DNA of 59,885 nucleotides. It comes from Marinobacter vulgaris (GTDB lineage: Bacteria > Pseudomonadota > Gammaproteobacteria > Pseudomonadales > Oleiphilaceae). Each line of letters opens with the position of its first letter. The stretch's first letter is position 1. Both the position numbers and the translations under genes were made by a program. Below are positions 20,568-29,470 of the stretch, in pieces. Location: assembly GCF_003344045.1 (NCBI RefSeq), contig NZ_QFWX01000007.1, positions 103,217-163,101 on the forward strand. The letters run 5' to 3'. The notes under the pieces are model-generated. The model saw only the letters and a program-made list of their open reading frames with translations, did not search any database and was not told where the DNA came from.

Positions 20568-21479
20568 TCAGGCTTCCAGCCAGGCCGCAATGGCGGTTGA
20601 TTTGCCCAGATTCTCCCAGAACCACATCAGTGCTTTGCCCTGGTCCTCGGAGTGTCTGGCGAGATGGAGCATGATGGGTTGGCGGGGTTCATGAACATCC
20701 AGTGCAACCAGGGTGCCTTTCGCCAAATGCTCGCGAATGCGGGTTTCCGGTAACCAGCCAACGGCCAGACCGGCCTGTTGAATGGCAATTTTCTGATCGA
20801 TGTTGGCGACGGTAATGGTTCTCTGTCGCCGGAATATCCCGGCATGGCCCGGCGGTAGTGACCGCGATGTGTCGGCAGCCACGGCCGCGGGAAAGCGTGC
20901 GATGTCCCCCTCGGTCAGCGGCTGGCTCGCGCTCGCCAGGGGATGACCGGAGGCCACGGCATAGACAAACCGCATTTCCCCAAGCGGTGTCGTCGTGAAC
21001 GAGCCGGCCGGTTTGCTGATCTGGTCGGCACCGACCACAAGGTCCACCCGTCGGCTTTGCAGGGCATCCCAGGAACCGGCAAAGACCTCCTCCACCAGTT
21101 GCACTTCCACGGGCACGCAGAGCTCGTAAAACTCTTTCACCGCAGGAAACAGGCATTCGGCGGGCAGCAGGGAATTGAATCCGATGCGCAACCGGGTTTC
21201 CCAGCCCTGGGCCACCTGGCGGGTGGTATGAGCAAGGTTTTCAGCGGCCTCCAGCAGGGTGCGACCTTCTTCCAGCAGGTAACGGCCGGCCGGGGTGAGG
21301 GCAGCCCGGTGCCCGGTGCGGTCGAAGATGGCAACGTTGAGGTCTTCCTCAAGTTTCTGGACGGTGTAGCTGATAGCGGAAGGCACGCGGAAGAGCTCGT
21401 TGGCGGCTCCCGCAAAGCTGCCTTTGCGATCGATGGCATCGAGGACTTTGAGGGCATCTATGGTGATGGCTGTGTGCAT
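20568..21479 (-). CDS. LysR-family transcriptional regulator
   Basis: A 303-residue LysR-type regulator: an N-terminal winged helix-turn-helix (1-62, with the recognition region SAISYTVQKLEEDL) and a C-terminal effector-binding domain of the periplasmic-binding type. LysR regulators often control a divergently transcribed neighbour. Here the neighbour is a glutathionyl-hydroquinone reductase 96 bases away, so that gene is the likely target, with a quinone, aromatic or oxidative signal as possible effector. The target and ligand are inference. Confidence 0.92.
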   Translation of the reverse strand: MHTAITIDALKVLDAIDRKGSFAGAANELFRVPSAISYTVQKLEEDLNVAIFDRTGHRAALTPAGRYLLEEGRTLLEAAENLAHTTRQVAQGWETRLRIGFNSLLPAECLFPAVKEFYELCVPVEVQLVEEVFAGSWDALQSRRVDLVVGADQISKPAGSFTTTPLGEMRFVYAVASGHPLASASQPLTEGDIARFPAAVAADTSRSLPPGHAGIFRRQRTITVANIDQKIAIQQAGLAVGWLPETRIREHLAKGTLVALDVHEPRQPIMLHLARHSEDQGKALMWFWENLGKSTAIAAWLEA

Positions 21480-21575
21480 GTTCGAATTATCTGATTGTGT
21501 TGGCCAGAATTGATTGTTTGAGAGCGTAGCAGGGTGGCCGGTATTCTTCCTTTAAAATTGATAATCGGAGATGTT

Positions 21576-22562
21576 ATGGGACTCCTTGTCGACGGTAAAT
21601 GGCACGATCAGTGGTACGACACCTCAAAAACCGGTGGCAAGTTTGAGCGTGAGGCCGCGAGATTTCGCAACTGGGTGACGGCGGATGGTTCGCCCGGGCC
21701 GAACGGAGAGGGTGGTTTTCCGGCCGAGTCGGGGCGGTATCACCTGTATGTGTCCATGGCGTGTCCGTGGGCGCATCGGACGTTGATTTTCCGGGTTCTG
21801 AAAGGTCTGGAAAAGCATATTTCGGTGTCGGTGGTGCATCCGGATATGGTGGAGAACGGCTGGGAGTTCCGGCCGGATGAGGCGGCGCATCGGGATGATG
21901 TTAACGGCATGCGGTATATGTATGAGGTGTACCTGAAGGCTGCGCCGGATTATTCCGGGCGGGTGACAGTGCCGACGCTGTGGGACAAGCAGAAGCAGAC
22001 GATTGTCAGCAACGAATCGGCGGATATCATCCGGATGTTCAACTCGGCATTCGATGGGCTTGAGGGGGTGCGAAATGATCTGGATTTTCATCCGCAGGAG
22101 CTGCAGGGCGAGATTGCCGAGGTGAATGAGAGGGTTTACCACACCGTCAACAATGGGGTGTACAAGGCGGGGTTCGCTACAGCGCAGGATAAGTATGAAG
22201 AGGCCTATGGAGCGCTGTTTGATTCCCTGGACTGGCTCGAAGAGCGGCTGTCAGAGCAGCGTTATCTGGCCGGTAACCGTCTGACGGAGGCGGACTGGCG
22301 GCTGTTTACCACGCTGATCCGGTTTGATGCGGTGTATTACAGCCACTTCAAGTGCAATCGTCAGCGGATTTCGGATTTTCCGGCGTTGTCCGGCTATGTG
22401 CGGGATCTTTACCAGGTGCCGGGCGTGGCGGAGACAGTGGATATCCGGCAGATCAAGCGTCATTACTTTGTAAGCCAGCGCACGATCAATCCGACGCAGA
22501 TCGTGCCGGTAGGGCCGGCGCTGGATTTTGAGGCGCCTCATGGCAGGGAAGCTCTGGGGTAA
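21576..22562 (+). CDS. yqjG: Glutathionyl-hydroquinone reductase (Xi-class GST, YqjG-like)
   Basis: These enzymes reduce glutathionyl-hydroquinones to hydroquinones, using glutathione, in the cytosol. The 328-residue protein has the catalytic Cys63 in SMACPWAHR, the Xi-class signature, followed by the NESADIIRMFN glutathione-site segment and a C-terminal GST helical domain. The ATG at 21576 has GGAG five bases upstream. The frame continues open to 21534, but those 14 residues lack support. Divergence from a LysR regulator suggests inducible expression, perhaps during aromatic or quinone stress. Confidence 0.92.
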   Translation: MGLLVDGKWHDQWYDTSKTGGKFEREAARFRNWVTADGSPGPNGEGGFPAESGRYHLYVSMACPWAHRTLIFRVLKGLEKHISVSVVHPDMVENGWEFRPDEAAHRDDVNGMRYMYEVYLKAAPDYSGRVTVPTLWDKQKQTIVSNESADIIRMFNSAFDGLEGVRNDLDFHPQELQGEIAEVNERVYHTVNNGVYKAGFATAQDKYEEAYGALFDSLDWLEERLSEQRYLAGNRLTEADWRLFTTLIRFDAVYYSHFKCNRQRISDFPALSGYVRDLYQVPGVAETVDIRQIKRHYFVSQRTINPTQIVPVGPALDFEAPHGREALG

Positions 22563-22569
22563 ATCTTGT

Positions 22570-22597
22570 CGGATTAAGCCCGAAGGGCCGTAATCCG
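22570..22597. terminator. Symmetrical hairpin between convergent yqjG and ispB
   Basis: CGGATTA (22570-22576) pairs with TAATCCG (22591-22597), with CCC/GGG pairing inside. The sequence resembles a GTCGGATTA-type hairpin that I recall as common between proteobacterial genes. It has no long T-run, so a terminator role is plausible but not certain. Confidence 0.45.
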
Positions 22598-22619
22598 TCA
22601 AATGGCTGTCGACGGGGTG

Positions 22620-23588
22620 CTAACTAACCCGCGCAACAGCAATTTCGGTCAACAACGCCAGCGCTTCTTTATGATCTGATTCGGGAAGGGTATTCAGACA
22701 GGCAGCTGCCAGAGCGGCCTGTTCCCTGGCTTTGGCCATGGTGTACTCCAGTGCCCCGGAACTGGCCACAATCTTCAGGATGGCCGGCAGTTCATCCAGC
22801 CCGCCTTTACGGATGGCCTGGCGGATCAGCTGTTTTTCGTCATCGCTGCCCTTGGCCATGGCGTGAATCAGGGGCAGCGTGGTTTTGCCTTCCGCCAGGT
22901 CATCACCCACGTTCTTGCCCATGGCTTCGACGTCGCCGCGATAGTCCAGAACGTCGTCCACCAGCTGGAAGGCCAGTCCCAGATGTTTACCATAATCTCT
23001 GAGGGCTTGCTCCCGGGTTTCATCTGCGCCGGCCAGCAGAGCGCCGGTGTGGGAGGCTGCTTCGAACAGCATGGCGGTCTTGTTATGGATGACTTCCATG
23101 TACTTGTCTTCACTGAGGTCCGGGTTCTTCACGTTCATCAGCTGCAGGACTTCGCCTTCGGCGATGACTGCGGTGGCGTGGGAAAGTACGTCCATAATGC
23201 GCAGATCCTGGAGTTCCACCATCATCTCGAATGCCCGGGCGTAGAGGAAATCACCTACCAGTACACTGGGAGCATTGCCCCAGCGGGCATTGGCGGTGCT
23301 GCGGCCCCGGCGCATGTCGGAAGTGTCCACCACGTCGTCGTGCAGGAGCGTGGCGGTATGCAGGAATTCGATCACCGCTGCGAGCTTGAGATGATCATCC
23401 CTGTTATAGCCCAGTGCCCGGCTCGAGAGCAAAACCAGCAGTGGCCTCAGGCGTTTACCGCCACTTTCAATGATGTACTGGGCGATTTTTTCCACCAGGG
23501 GAACGTCTGATGACAGCCGCTTGATGATCAGATCGTTGACGCGACTGAAGTCGTCCGCGACGGTGTCGTAGATGGGCTGGGCTGTCAT
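22620..23588 (-). CDS. ispB: Octaprenyl diphosphate synthase
   Basis: IspB extends farnesyl diphosphate with isopentenyl units to make the polyprenyl tail of ubiquinone. The 322-residue protein has both aspartate-rich motifs, DDVVD at 84-88 and DDVLD at 211-215, plus the GGKRLRP substrate-binding segment. ATG 23588 gives the normal length; a frame open to 23645 adds a basic extension not seen in the family. It is divergent from rplU, the usual arrangement in gammaproteobacteria. Confidence 0.95.
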   Translation of the reverse strand: MTAQPIYDTVADDFSRVNDLIIKRLSSDVPLVEKIAQYIIESGGKRLRPLLVLLSSRALGYNRDDHLKLAAVIEFLHTATLLHDDVVDTSDMRRGRSTANARWGNAPSVLVGDFLYARAFEMMVELQDLRIMDVLSHATAVIAEGEVLQLMNVKNPDLSEDKYMEVIHNKTAMLFEAASHTGALLAGADETREQALRDYGKHLGLAFQLVDDVLDYRGDVEAMGKNVGDDLAEGKTTLPLIHAMAKGSDDEKQLIRQAIRKGGLDELPAILKIVASSGALEYTMAKAREQAALAAACLNTLPESDHKEALALLTEIAVARVS

Positions 23589-23679
23589 GCGGCTGGTCCG
23601 ATCCCTTGTCTGGTGTTTCCGTTGGAAAATAGGTAGGAGCCGCAATGCTAGGTATTGCGGTGATCAGTGTCAACTTGGC

Positions 23680-23708
23680 TTGTAAAGCAGTAGCGGTTTT
23701 CGTACAAT
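23680..23708 (+). promoter_or_regulatory. Promoter for rplU-rpmA
   Basis: TTGTAA (23680-23685) and TACAAT (23703-23708) are separated by 17 bases and followed by a G/C-rich start region (CACGCGCCC), as expected of growth-rate-controlled ribosomal promoters. Confidence 0.6.
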
Positions 23709-23715
23709 CACGCGC

Positions 23716-23817
23716 CCAACTCATCCCAACCTGCGCTCCCTGCTATAGGGTTGCCAAAGCGCTTCCCTTAGAACCAGGTGGATAAGAGCAGGGATGGGTC
23801 AATCGCGGAGAACGTTA
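23716..23817 (+). promoter_or_regulatory. Structured 5' leader of rplU
   Basis: About 100 bases between the predicted start of transcription and the rplU ATG. TCCCTGCT (23737-23744) pairs exactly with AGCAGGGA (23787-23794); inside that, AGGG pairs with CCCT around an AAGCGCTT palindrome. The CGGAG ribosome-binding site follows. Feedback control by a ribosomal protein is a reasonable hypothesis, but no known leader family is recognised. Confidence 0.4.
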
Positions 23818-24129
23818 ATGTACGCAGTTATTGTTAGCGGTGGTAAGCAGCACCGTGTAAAAGAAGGCGAAACTCTGAAGCTGGAAAAGCTGGAAGTGGA
23901 AACTGGCGGCAACGTCGAGTTTGACCGCGTTCTGCTGATCGCCGATGGTGAGAAGGTTCAGGTTGGTGCGCCGGTTGTTGATGGTGCTAAAGTGACAGCA
24001 GAAGTGGTTAGCCACGGCCGTCACGACAAGATCCAGATCATCAAGTTCCGTCGCCGGAAGCATTCCATGAAACGTCAGGGCCACCGCCAGTGGTTTACTG
24101 AAGTCAAGATCACGGGTATCCAGGGTTAA
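23818..24129 (+). CDS. rplU: 50S ribosomal protein L21
   Basis: A structural protein of the large ribosomal subunit. The 103 residues start [12 protein letters not shown] and include the basic C-terminal segment [16 protein letters not shown], a clear L21 signature. The ATG at 23818 follows CGGAG; an upstream in-frame start at 23794 lies before that site. rpmA (L27) follows after 36 bases in the same operon. Confidence 0.98.
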   Translation: MYAVIVSGGKQHRVKEGETLKLEKLEVETGGNVEFDRVLLIADGEKVQVGAPVVDGAKVTAEVVSHGRHDKIQIIKFRRRKHSMKRQGHRQWFTEVKITGIQG

Positions 24130-24165
24130 GACCCTCGAATAACCCCCTATATAAGGAGGCTTGTA

Positions 24166-24426
24166 ATGGCTCATAAAAAGGCAGCAGGTAGTACCCGTAA
24201 CGGTCGCGATTCCGAGTCGAAACGACTTGGTGTGAAGCGCTTCGGCGGCGAGACTGTAACTGCAGGCAGCATTATTGTTCGTCAGCGCGGCACCCGTTTC
24301 CATCCGGGTAATCACGTTGGCCTCGGCAAAGACCATACCCTGTTTGCAACCGCAAACGGCCAGGTGATCTTTGAGGTAAAGGGTCCGGAGAACCGCAAGT
24401 TCGTGAGCATCGTTCCGGCTGCGTAA
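24166..24426 (+). CDS. rpmA: 50S ribosomal protein L27
   Basis: L27 lies near the peptidyl-transferase centre of the large subunit. The 86-residue protein begins [16 protein letters not shown] and contains [15 protein letters not shown], both diagnostic. The N-terminus has no cleavable Firmicutes-type extension. An AGGAGG-type site (AAGGAGG at 24154-24160) precedes the ATG. A palindrome and an intrinsic terminator follow before obg. Confidence 0.98.
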   Translation: MAHKKAAGSTRNGRDSESKRLGVKRFGGETVTAGSIIVRQRGTRFHPGNHVGLGKDHTLFATANGQVIFEVKGPENRKFVSIVPAA

Positions 24427-24465
24427 GCAGCGGCGATCTCGGGTTCTGTCGAACCTGGGGCGGCC

Positions 24466-24485
24466 CTGATATCATCTGATATCAG
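24466..24485. repeat. Perfect short palindrome after rpmA
   Basis: CTGATATCA, TC, TGATATCAG: nine-base arms around a two-base centre. It sits 40 bases after rpmA and before the terminator. It could be part of the 3'-UTR fold or a protein-binding site. Confidence 0.6.
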
Positions 24486-24496
24486 AGTTCCCCTGG

Positions 24497-24533
24497 AGCC
24501 CCGCATAGCTTCCATGAGGCTGCGGGGCTTTTT
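24497..24533 (+). terminator. Rho-independent terminator after rpmA
   Basis: AGCCCCGCA (24497-24505) pairs with TGCGGGGCT (24521-24529), with an inner GCTTC/GAGGC stem and a run of T to 24533. It separates rplU-rpmA from obg. Confidence 0.85.
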
Positions 24534-24561
24534 AGTTTATGCGCAGTGCGCAAAGGGTTGA

Positions 24562-25758
<1,197 letters not shown>

Positions 25759-25797
25759 GGGGTTTTTGTTTGATCTAACGCCAAAGTATCGTCGGAC

Positions 25798-25896
25798 GGG
25801 CAGGTGCCATGTCGGTGGATCGTCAAAAACAGGGATGTTTTTGTCGAGCGAACATGGACGTATTCACAGCGTATCCACCGACATGGGTACCTGCCC
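25798..25896 (-). repeat. Dispersed three-way-junction palindrome, copy 2
   Basis: The outer arms 25798-25820 and 25873-25896 pair along their whole length except for one G/GT irregularity. Read on the minus strand, H1 is TACG TCCA TGTT (plus 25851-25862) and H2 has stem CAAAAA/TTTTTG with loop CATCCCTG (plus 25824-25843), linked by the same ACGCTGTGAA and CGCTCG strands as copies 1 and 3. It fills most of the obgE-proB gap and ends 24 bases before the proB ATG. Confidence 0.85.
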
Positions 25897-25920
25897 GCCC
25901 GCCCCGTGGACTGGAATACA

Positions 25921-27045
25921 ATGAGCAAACGCATCCAGCTGCGCCAGGCTCGCCGCCTGGTCGTAAAAATAGGAAGTGCACTACTCACCAATGATGGCAG
26001 GGGGCTGGATGTGGCTGCCCTCGGGCTGTGGGTGGACCAGATTGCAGAACTGGTCAGTGCTGGCGTTGAAGTAGTCATTGTTTCCTCAGGCTCTGTTGCC
26101 GAGGGCATGAGCCGCCTGGGCTGGACTGTTCGTCCTGAACAGCTGCACGAGCTACAGGCCGCAGCGGCCGTCGGCCAGATGGGCCTGGTGCAGACGTGGG
26201 AGGCCCAGTTCAAACGCCACAACCGCCATACTGCGCAGATTCTGCTGACTCACGACGACCTGTCCGACCGCAAGCGCTACCTTAATGCCCGCAGTACCCT
26301 GAGGGCATTGCTCGATTTTGGTGTGGTTCCCATCGTCAACGAGAATGATACCGTCGTCACCGACGAGATCCGCTTTGGTGACAACGATACCCTGGGTGCT
26401 TTGGTTGCCAACCTGATCGAGGCCGACGGGCTGATCATACTCACTGACCAGCTCGGCCTGTTCGACAAAGACCCGCGCAAGAATCCCGACGCGCAAATGG
26501 TTGACGAACGCCGCGCCAGCGACTCCGAGCTTGATGCCATGGCCGCGGGCGGAGCCGGAGTCCTTGGCCGCGGCGGCATGCAGACAAAAGTCCGCGCCGC
26601 CCGCTTGGCCGCACGTTCCGGCGCCTTTACTGTCATCGTTGGTGGCCGCATCGAAAATGCTATCGCTCGCCTGCGCGACGGCGAAAGTATCGGTACCCTC
26701 CTGCTCCCCGAACAGGGCCGAATCGCCGCCCGCAAACAATGGCTGGCCAGCCACCTCCAGACCCGCGGCAAACTCACCCTCGACCAGGGCGCCGTCAACG
26801 TCCTCTGCCGGGGCGGCCGCAGCCTGCTGCCGGTTGGGGTAAAAAGCATCTCCGGCCAGTTCCGCCGCGGCGAAATGGTCTCCTGCGTTGACGAAACTGG
26901 CAAAGAAATCGCCCGCGGCCTGATCAACTACGACGCCGACGAAGCCAGAGCCATCGCCGGCCGCTCCAGCGATCGCATCACAGAAGTACTGGGCTATATC
27001 TCCGACGAAGAAATGATCCACCGCGACAACATGGTGATCGTCTAG
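25921..27045 (+). CDS. proB: Glutamate 5-kinase
   Basis: ProB phosphorylates glutamate to glutamyl 5-phosphate, the first and feedback-inhibited step of proline synthesis. The 374-residue protein has an amino-acid-kinase domain (about 1-260: [25 protein letters not shown]) and a C-terminal PUA domain. ATG 25921 gives the family N-terminus. A frame open to 25804 only translates the adjacent repeat and is not a real extension. The ribosome-binding site is weak (TGGA). The gene is flanked on both sides by copies of the same palindromic repeat. Confidence 0.95.
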   Translation: MSKRIQLRQARRLVVKIGSALLTNDGRGLDVAALGLWVDQIAELVSAGVEVVIVSSGSVAEGMSRLGWTVRPEQLHELQAAAAVGQMGLVQTWEAQFKRHNRHTAQILLTHDDLSDRKRYLNARSTLRALLDFGVVPIVNENDTVVTDEIRFGDNDTLGALVANLIEADGLIILTDQLGLFDKDPRKNPDAQMVDERRASDSELDAMAAGGAGVLGRGGMQTKVRAARLAARSGAFTVIVGGRIENAIARLRDGESIGTLLLPEQGRIAARKQWLASHLQTRGKLTLDQGAVNVLCRGGRSLLPVGVKSISGQFRRGEMVSCVDETGKEIARGLINYDADEARAIAGRSSDRITEVLGYISDEEMIHRDNMVIV

Positions 27046-27064
27046 CGTTTTCCCGAGTGAAGGT

Positions 27065-27175
27065 AGGCGGGGCCGACAGGGTTCTCCGAAAACCGTGCAT
27101 TGCCAGGGATGGCAATGCCGAGCCCCCATGGATGGGTTCACGGCGTGTTTTCGGAGAACCCTGTCGGCCCCGCCT
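27065..27175 (-). repeat. Dispersed three-way-junction palindrome, copy 4 (divergent)
   Basis: The outer arms 27065-27093 and 27147-27175 are perfect 29-base inverted repeats. On the minus strand, H1 is CCCA TCCA TGGG (plus 27125-27136) and H2 has stem GCATTGC/GCAATGC with loop CATCCCTG (plus 27097-27118). The junction strands ACGCCGTGAA and GCTCG match the other copies apart from T/C changes, although the stems are quite different. It lies 19 bases after the proB stop. Confidence 0.85.
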
Positions 27176-27213
27176 GTTCTCCCAGGTGAGCAGGCGACTC
27201 AATAAATAGGCAC

Positions 27214-27242
27214 AAAAAAACCGACCAGATGGCCGGTTTTTT
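27214..27242. terminator. Bidirectional terminator between proB and rpsT
   Basis: AAAACCG-CC and GG-CGGTTTT arms surround AGAT, with an A-run on the left and a T-run on the right, so it can stop transcription of proB (plus) and rpsT (minus). One A/C mismatch interrupts the stem. Confidence 0.7.
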
Positions 27243-27265
27243 CATTCAAGTTCTGATAAAGCGAT

Positions 27266-27535
27266 TTACGCGCTCTTCAGAGCCTTGATGCGGGCACTCA
27301 GACGGCTCTTCTGGCGAGCAATCTTGTTCTTGGCGAACACGCCCTTGTTAACCATGCTGTCCATAATCGGCTGGGCCTTCAGGAAAGCAGCTTGCGCTTC
27401 CTCCGGCTTGTTAGCTTCGATGTTGGCCTGGACCTTCTTGATGTAAGTGCGCGCCATGGAACGCAGGCTGGCGTTATGCTTGCGGTTTGTCTCGTTCTGA
27501 CGTGCGCGCTTCTTGGCTTGCGGGGAATTTGCCAC
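27266..27535 (-). CDS. rpsT: 30S ribosomal protein S20
   Basis: S20 binds 16S rRNA early in small-subunit assembly. The 89-residue basic protein begins with the family sequence ANSPQAKKRARQ after the initiator and ends in a lysine-rich helix. The start is GTG at 27535, with AGGAGT six bases upstream; no ATG is available near the correct N-terminus. A non-ATG start is also found in E. coli rpsT (UUG), where it belongs to autoregulation by S20. The gene is divergent from murJ and convergent with proB. Confidence 0.96.
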   Translation of the reverse strand: MANSPQAKKRARQNETNRKHNASLRSMARTYIKKVQANIEANKPEEAQAAFLKAQPIMDSMVNKGVFAKNKIARQKSRLSARIKALKSA

Positions 27536-27635
27536 CGTATAACTCCTGAGATCTGTGAAATCCGAAATTCGTGTGAAACGATTCGTAAAAATCGCGGGCG
27601 CGCCAAAACCAGCGCGTCGAAATAAATGACGCGGA

Positions 27636-27664
27636 ACTATGCCGCCAACGCCCCAAAATGTCAA
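27636..27664 (-). promoter_or_regulatory. Promoter for rpsT
   Basis: On the minus strand TTGACA (plus 27659-27664) and CATAGT (plus 27636-27641) are 17 bases apart. The -35 box is a perfect consensus, and the predicted leader is about 95 bases. Confidence 0.6.
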
Positions 27665-27820
27665 GGCTCAACGCTATTTCATCCCGGTATCCACAAGGCC
27701 TGTGGTAAACTCGCCGCTCGTTGCCGGAGCGCCCTCATCAGAGGTTACGTAAATACCGAAACCAGGGTCGTGGTATGCCGGAAAACTCCAGAATCCTCCA
27801 ATTCATTGTCCAGGCCACGA

Positions 27821-29404
27821 ATGTCATCCGAACCTGAGCAGACCGAAAAACTACAGAAGGCGCTGCCCAAGCCGCCGGGACTGCTGAGGTCGTCCGGTGT
27901 GGTGGGCATTATGACCATGCTGTCACGGGTCCTTGGCCTGGTGCGGGACATGGTGATTGCCCGCTATTTTGGCGCCGGCGCCAGTGCCGATGCCTTTTTT
28001 GTCGCCTTCAAGATCCCCAACTTCCTGCGCCGCCTGTTTGCGGAGGGGGCCTTTTCCCAGGCCTTCGTGCCGGTGCTCTCCTCCTATCGGGAGCAGGAGT
28101 CCGTTACCGAGGTCCGGCGCCTGGTCAATGCGGTTGCCGGTTCCCTGGGCCTGGTCCTGCTCGGGGTGACCGTCGTTGCCATGGTGGGCGCACCGCTGTT
28201 GACCGCGGTTTTCGCGCCGGGCTTCCTGGATGATGATCTCAAGTTTGGTCTGGCCAGCGACATGCTGCGGATCACCTTCCCCTACCTGTTGCTGATCTCG
28301 CTGACGGCCTTCGCCGGCGGTATCCTCAACAGCTACGACCGCTTTGCCATACCTGCGTTCACGCCAGTATTGCTGAACCTGGCAATGATCGGCGCCGCGA
28401 TCTTCCTGTCCCCGCTGATGGAAACCCCCATCATTGCCCTGGCCTGGGGCGTGTTCATCGCCGGCGCGTTGCAGTTGTTCTTCCAGATTCCCTTCCTGAT
28501 GCAGCTGGGGCTGATGCCGCGTCCAAAGGTGGACTACAAGCACGAGGGGGTGAGCCGCATACTGAAGCTGATGGTTCCGGCGCTGTTCGGGGTCTCGGTC
28601 AGCCAGATCAACCTGCTGCTGGACACAGTGCTCGCTTCATTTCTGCAGACCGGCAGCGTCTCCTGGCTGTATTACTCGGACAGGTTGGCCGAGCTACCCC
28701 TGGGCGTGTTCGGTATAGCTATTGCCACCGTGATACTGCCCAGCCTGTCCCGCAAGCACGCCGCCGCATCGGCGGACCAGTTCTCGGCAACGCTGGACTG
28801 GGCGGTGAGGGCGGTACTGCTGATCGGCCTGCCGGCGGCGCTGGCCCTGGCGCTGCTGGCGGAACCTCTTGTCGCAACCCTGTTCCATTATGGCGAAGTC
28901 ACCGACCGGGATGTCACCATGGCGGCCCAGAGCCTCCGTGCCTATTCCGCAGGGCTGCTTGCCTTCATGCTTATCAAGGTGCTGGCGCCCGGCTATTTCG
29001 CCCGCGAGGACACCAAAACCCCGGTCAAGATCGGCATCATTGCCATGGTGGCTAATATGGTGTTCAACCTGGCGCTGATCTTCCCGCTGGCCCACGCAGG
29101 ACTGGCGCTGGCGACATCGCTGTCGGCCTGGCTGAATACGGGGCTGTTGTGGCGGGGATTGATCAGGGAAGGCGCCTGGAAGTGGCAGCCGGGCTGGCCC
29201 CGTTTCCTGATGCAGATCGGATTTGCCAACGCGGCGCTGGCTGGCGCCATTCTCTGGCTGCAGCCGCCGGTTGACCGGTGGCTGGGTGCGGGTGGCCTCC
29301 AGCGGGCCACGGATATGGGTATTCTCGTAGTCTCGGGCGTTGCGGTGTATTTTACCGTGTTGGCACTGGCCGGGGTCCGGGTAAGACATTTCCGTCACAG
29401 GTAG
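27821..29404 (+). CDS. murJ: Lipid II flippase MurJ
   Basis: MurJ moves the peptidoglycan precursor lipid II across the inner membrane. The 527-residue protein is almost entirely transmembrane (about 14 segments) with the MviN-family N-terminus GIMTMLSRVLGLVRDM and charged residues within the early helices. I start at ATG 27821, which gives a 20-residue cytosolic lead. The upstream frame to 27626 overlaps the rpsT promoter and is unlikely to be translated. A TGGTAAACT extended -10-like element precedes the gene. ribF follows after 66 bases. Confidence 0.95.
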   Translation: MSSEPEQTEKLQKALPKPPGLLRSSGVVGIMTMLSRVLGLVRDMVIARYFGAGASADAFFVAFKIPNFLRRLFAEGAFSQAFVPVLSSYREQESVTEVRRLVNAVAGSLGLVLLGVTVVAMVGAPLLTAVFAPGFLDDDLKFGLASDMLRITFPYLLLISLTAFAGGILNSYDRFAIPAFTPVLLNLAMIGAAIFLSPLMETPIIALAWGVFIAGALQLFFQIPFLMQLGLMPRPKVDYKHEGVSRILKLMVPALFGVSVSQINLLLDTVLASFLQTGSVSWLYYSDRLAELPLGVFGIAIATVILPSLSRKHAAASADQFSATLDWAVRAVLLIGLPAALALALLAEPLVATLFHYGEVTDRDVTMAAQSLRAYSAGLLAFMLIKVLAPGYFAREDTKTPVKIGIIAMVANMVFNLALIFPLAHAGLALATSLSAWLNTGLLWRGLIREGAWKWQPGWPRFLMQIGFANAALAGAILWLQPPVDRWLGAGGLQRATDMGILVVSGVAVYFTVLALAGVRVRHFRHR

Positions 29405-29470
29405 GTTATAATCGCGCGTTTTCTCACCAGTGAAACCATGCACCGCTGGCAAAACAAGGGTTCGCTTTAC

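Noticed and set aside
25804..25920. N-terminal extension of ProB
   Set aside because: The added residues are only a translation of repeat copy 2; the family starts at the ATG at 25921.
27063..27066. GTAG next to repeat copy 4, as in REP elements handled by RAYT transposases
   Set aside because: The tetranucleotide is not present at the same place in the other three copies, so a REP/RAYT assignment is not supported.
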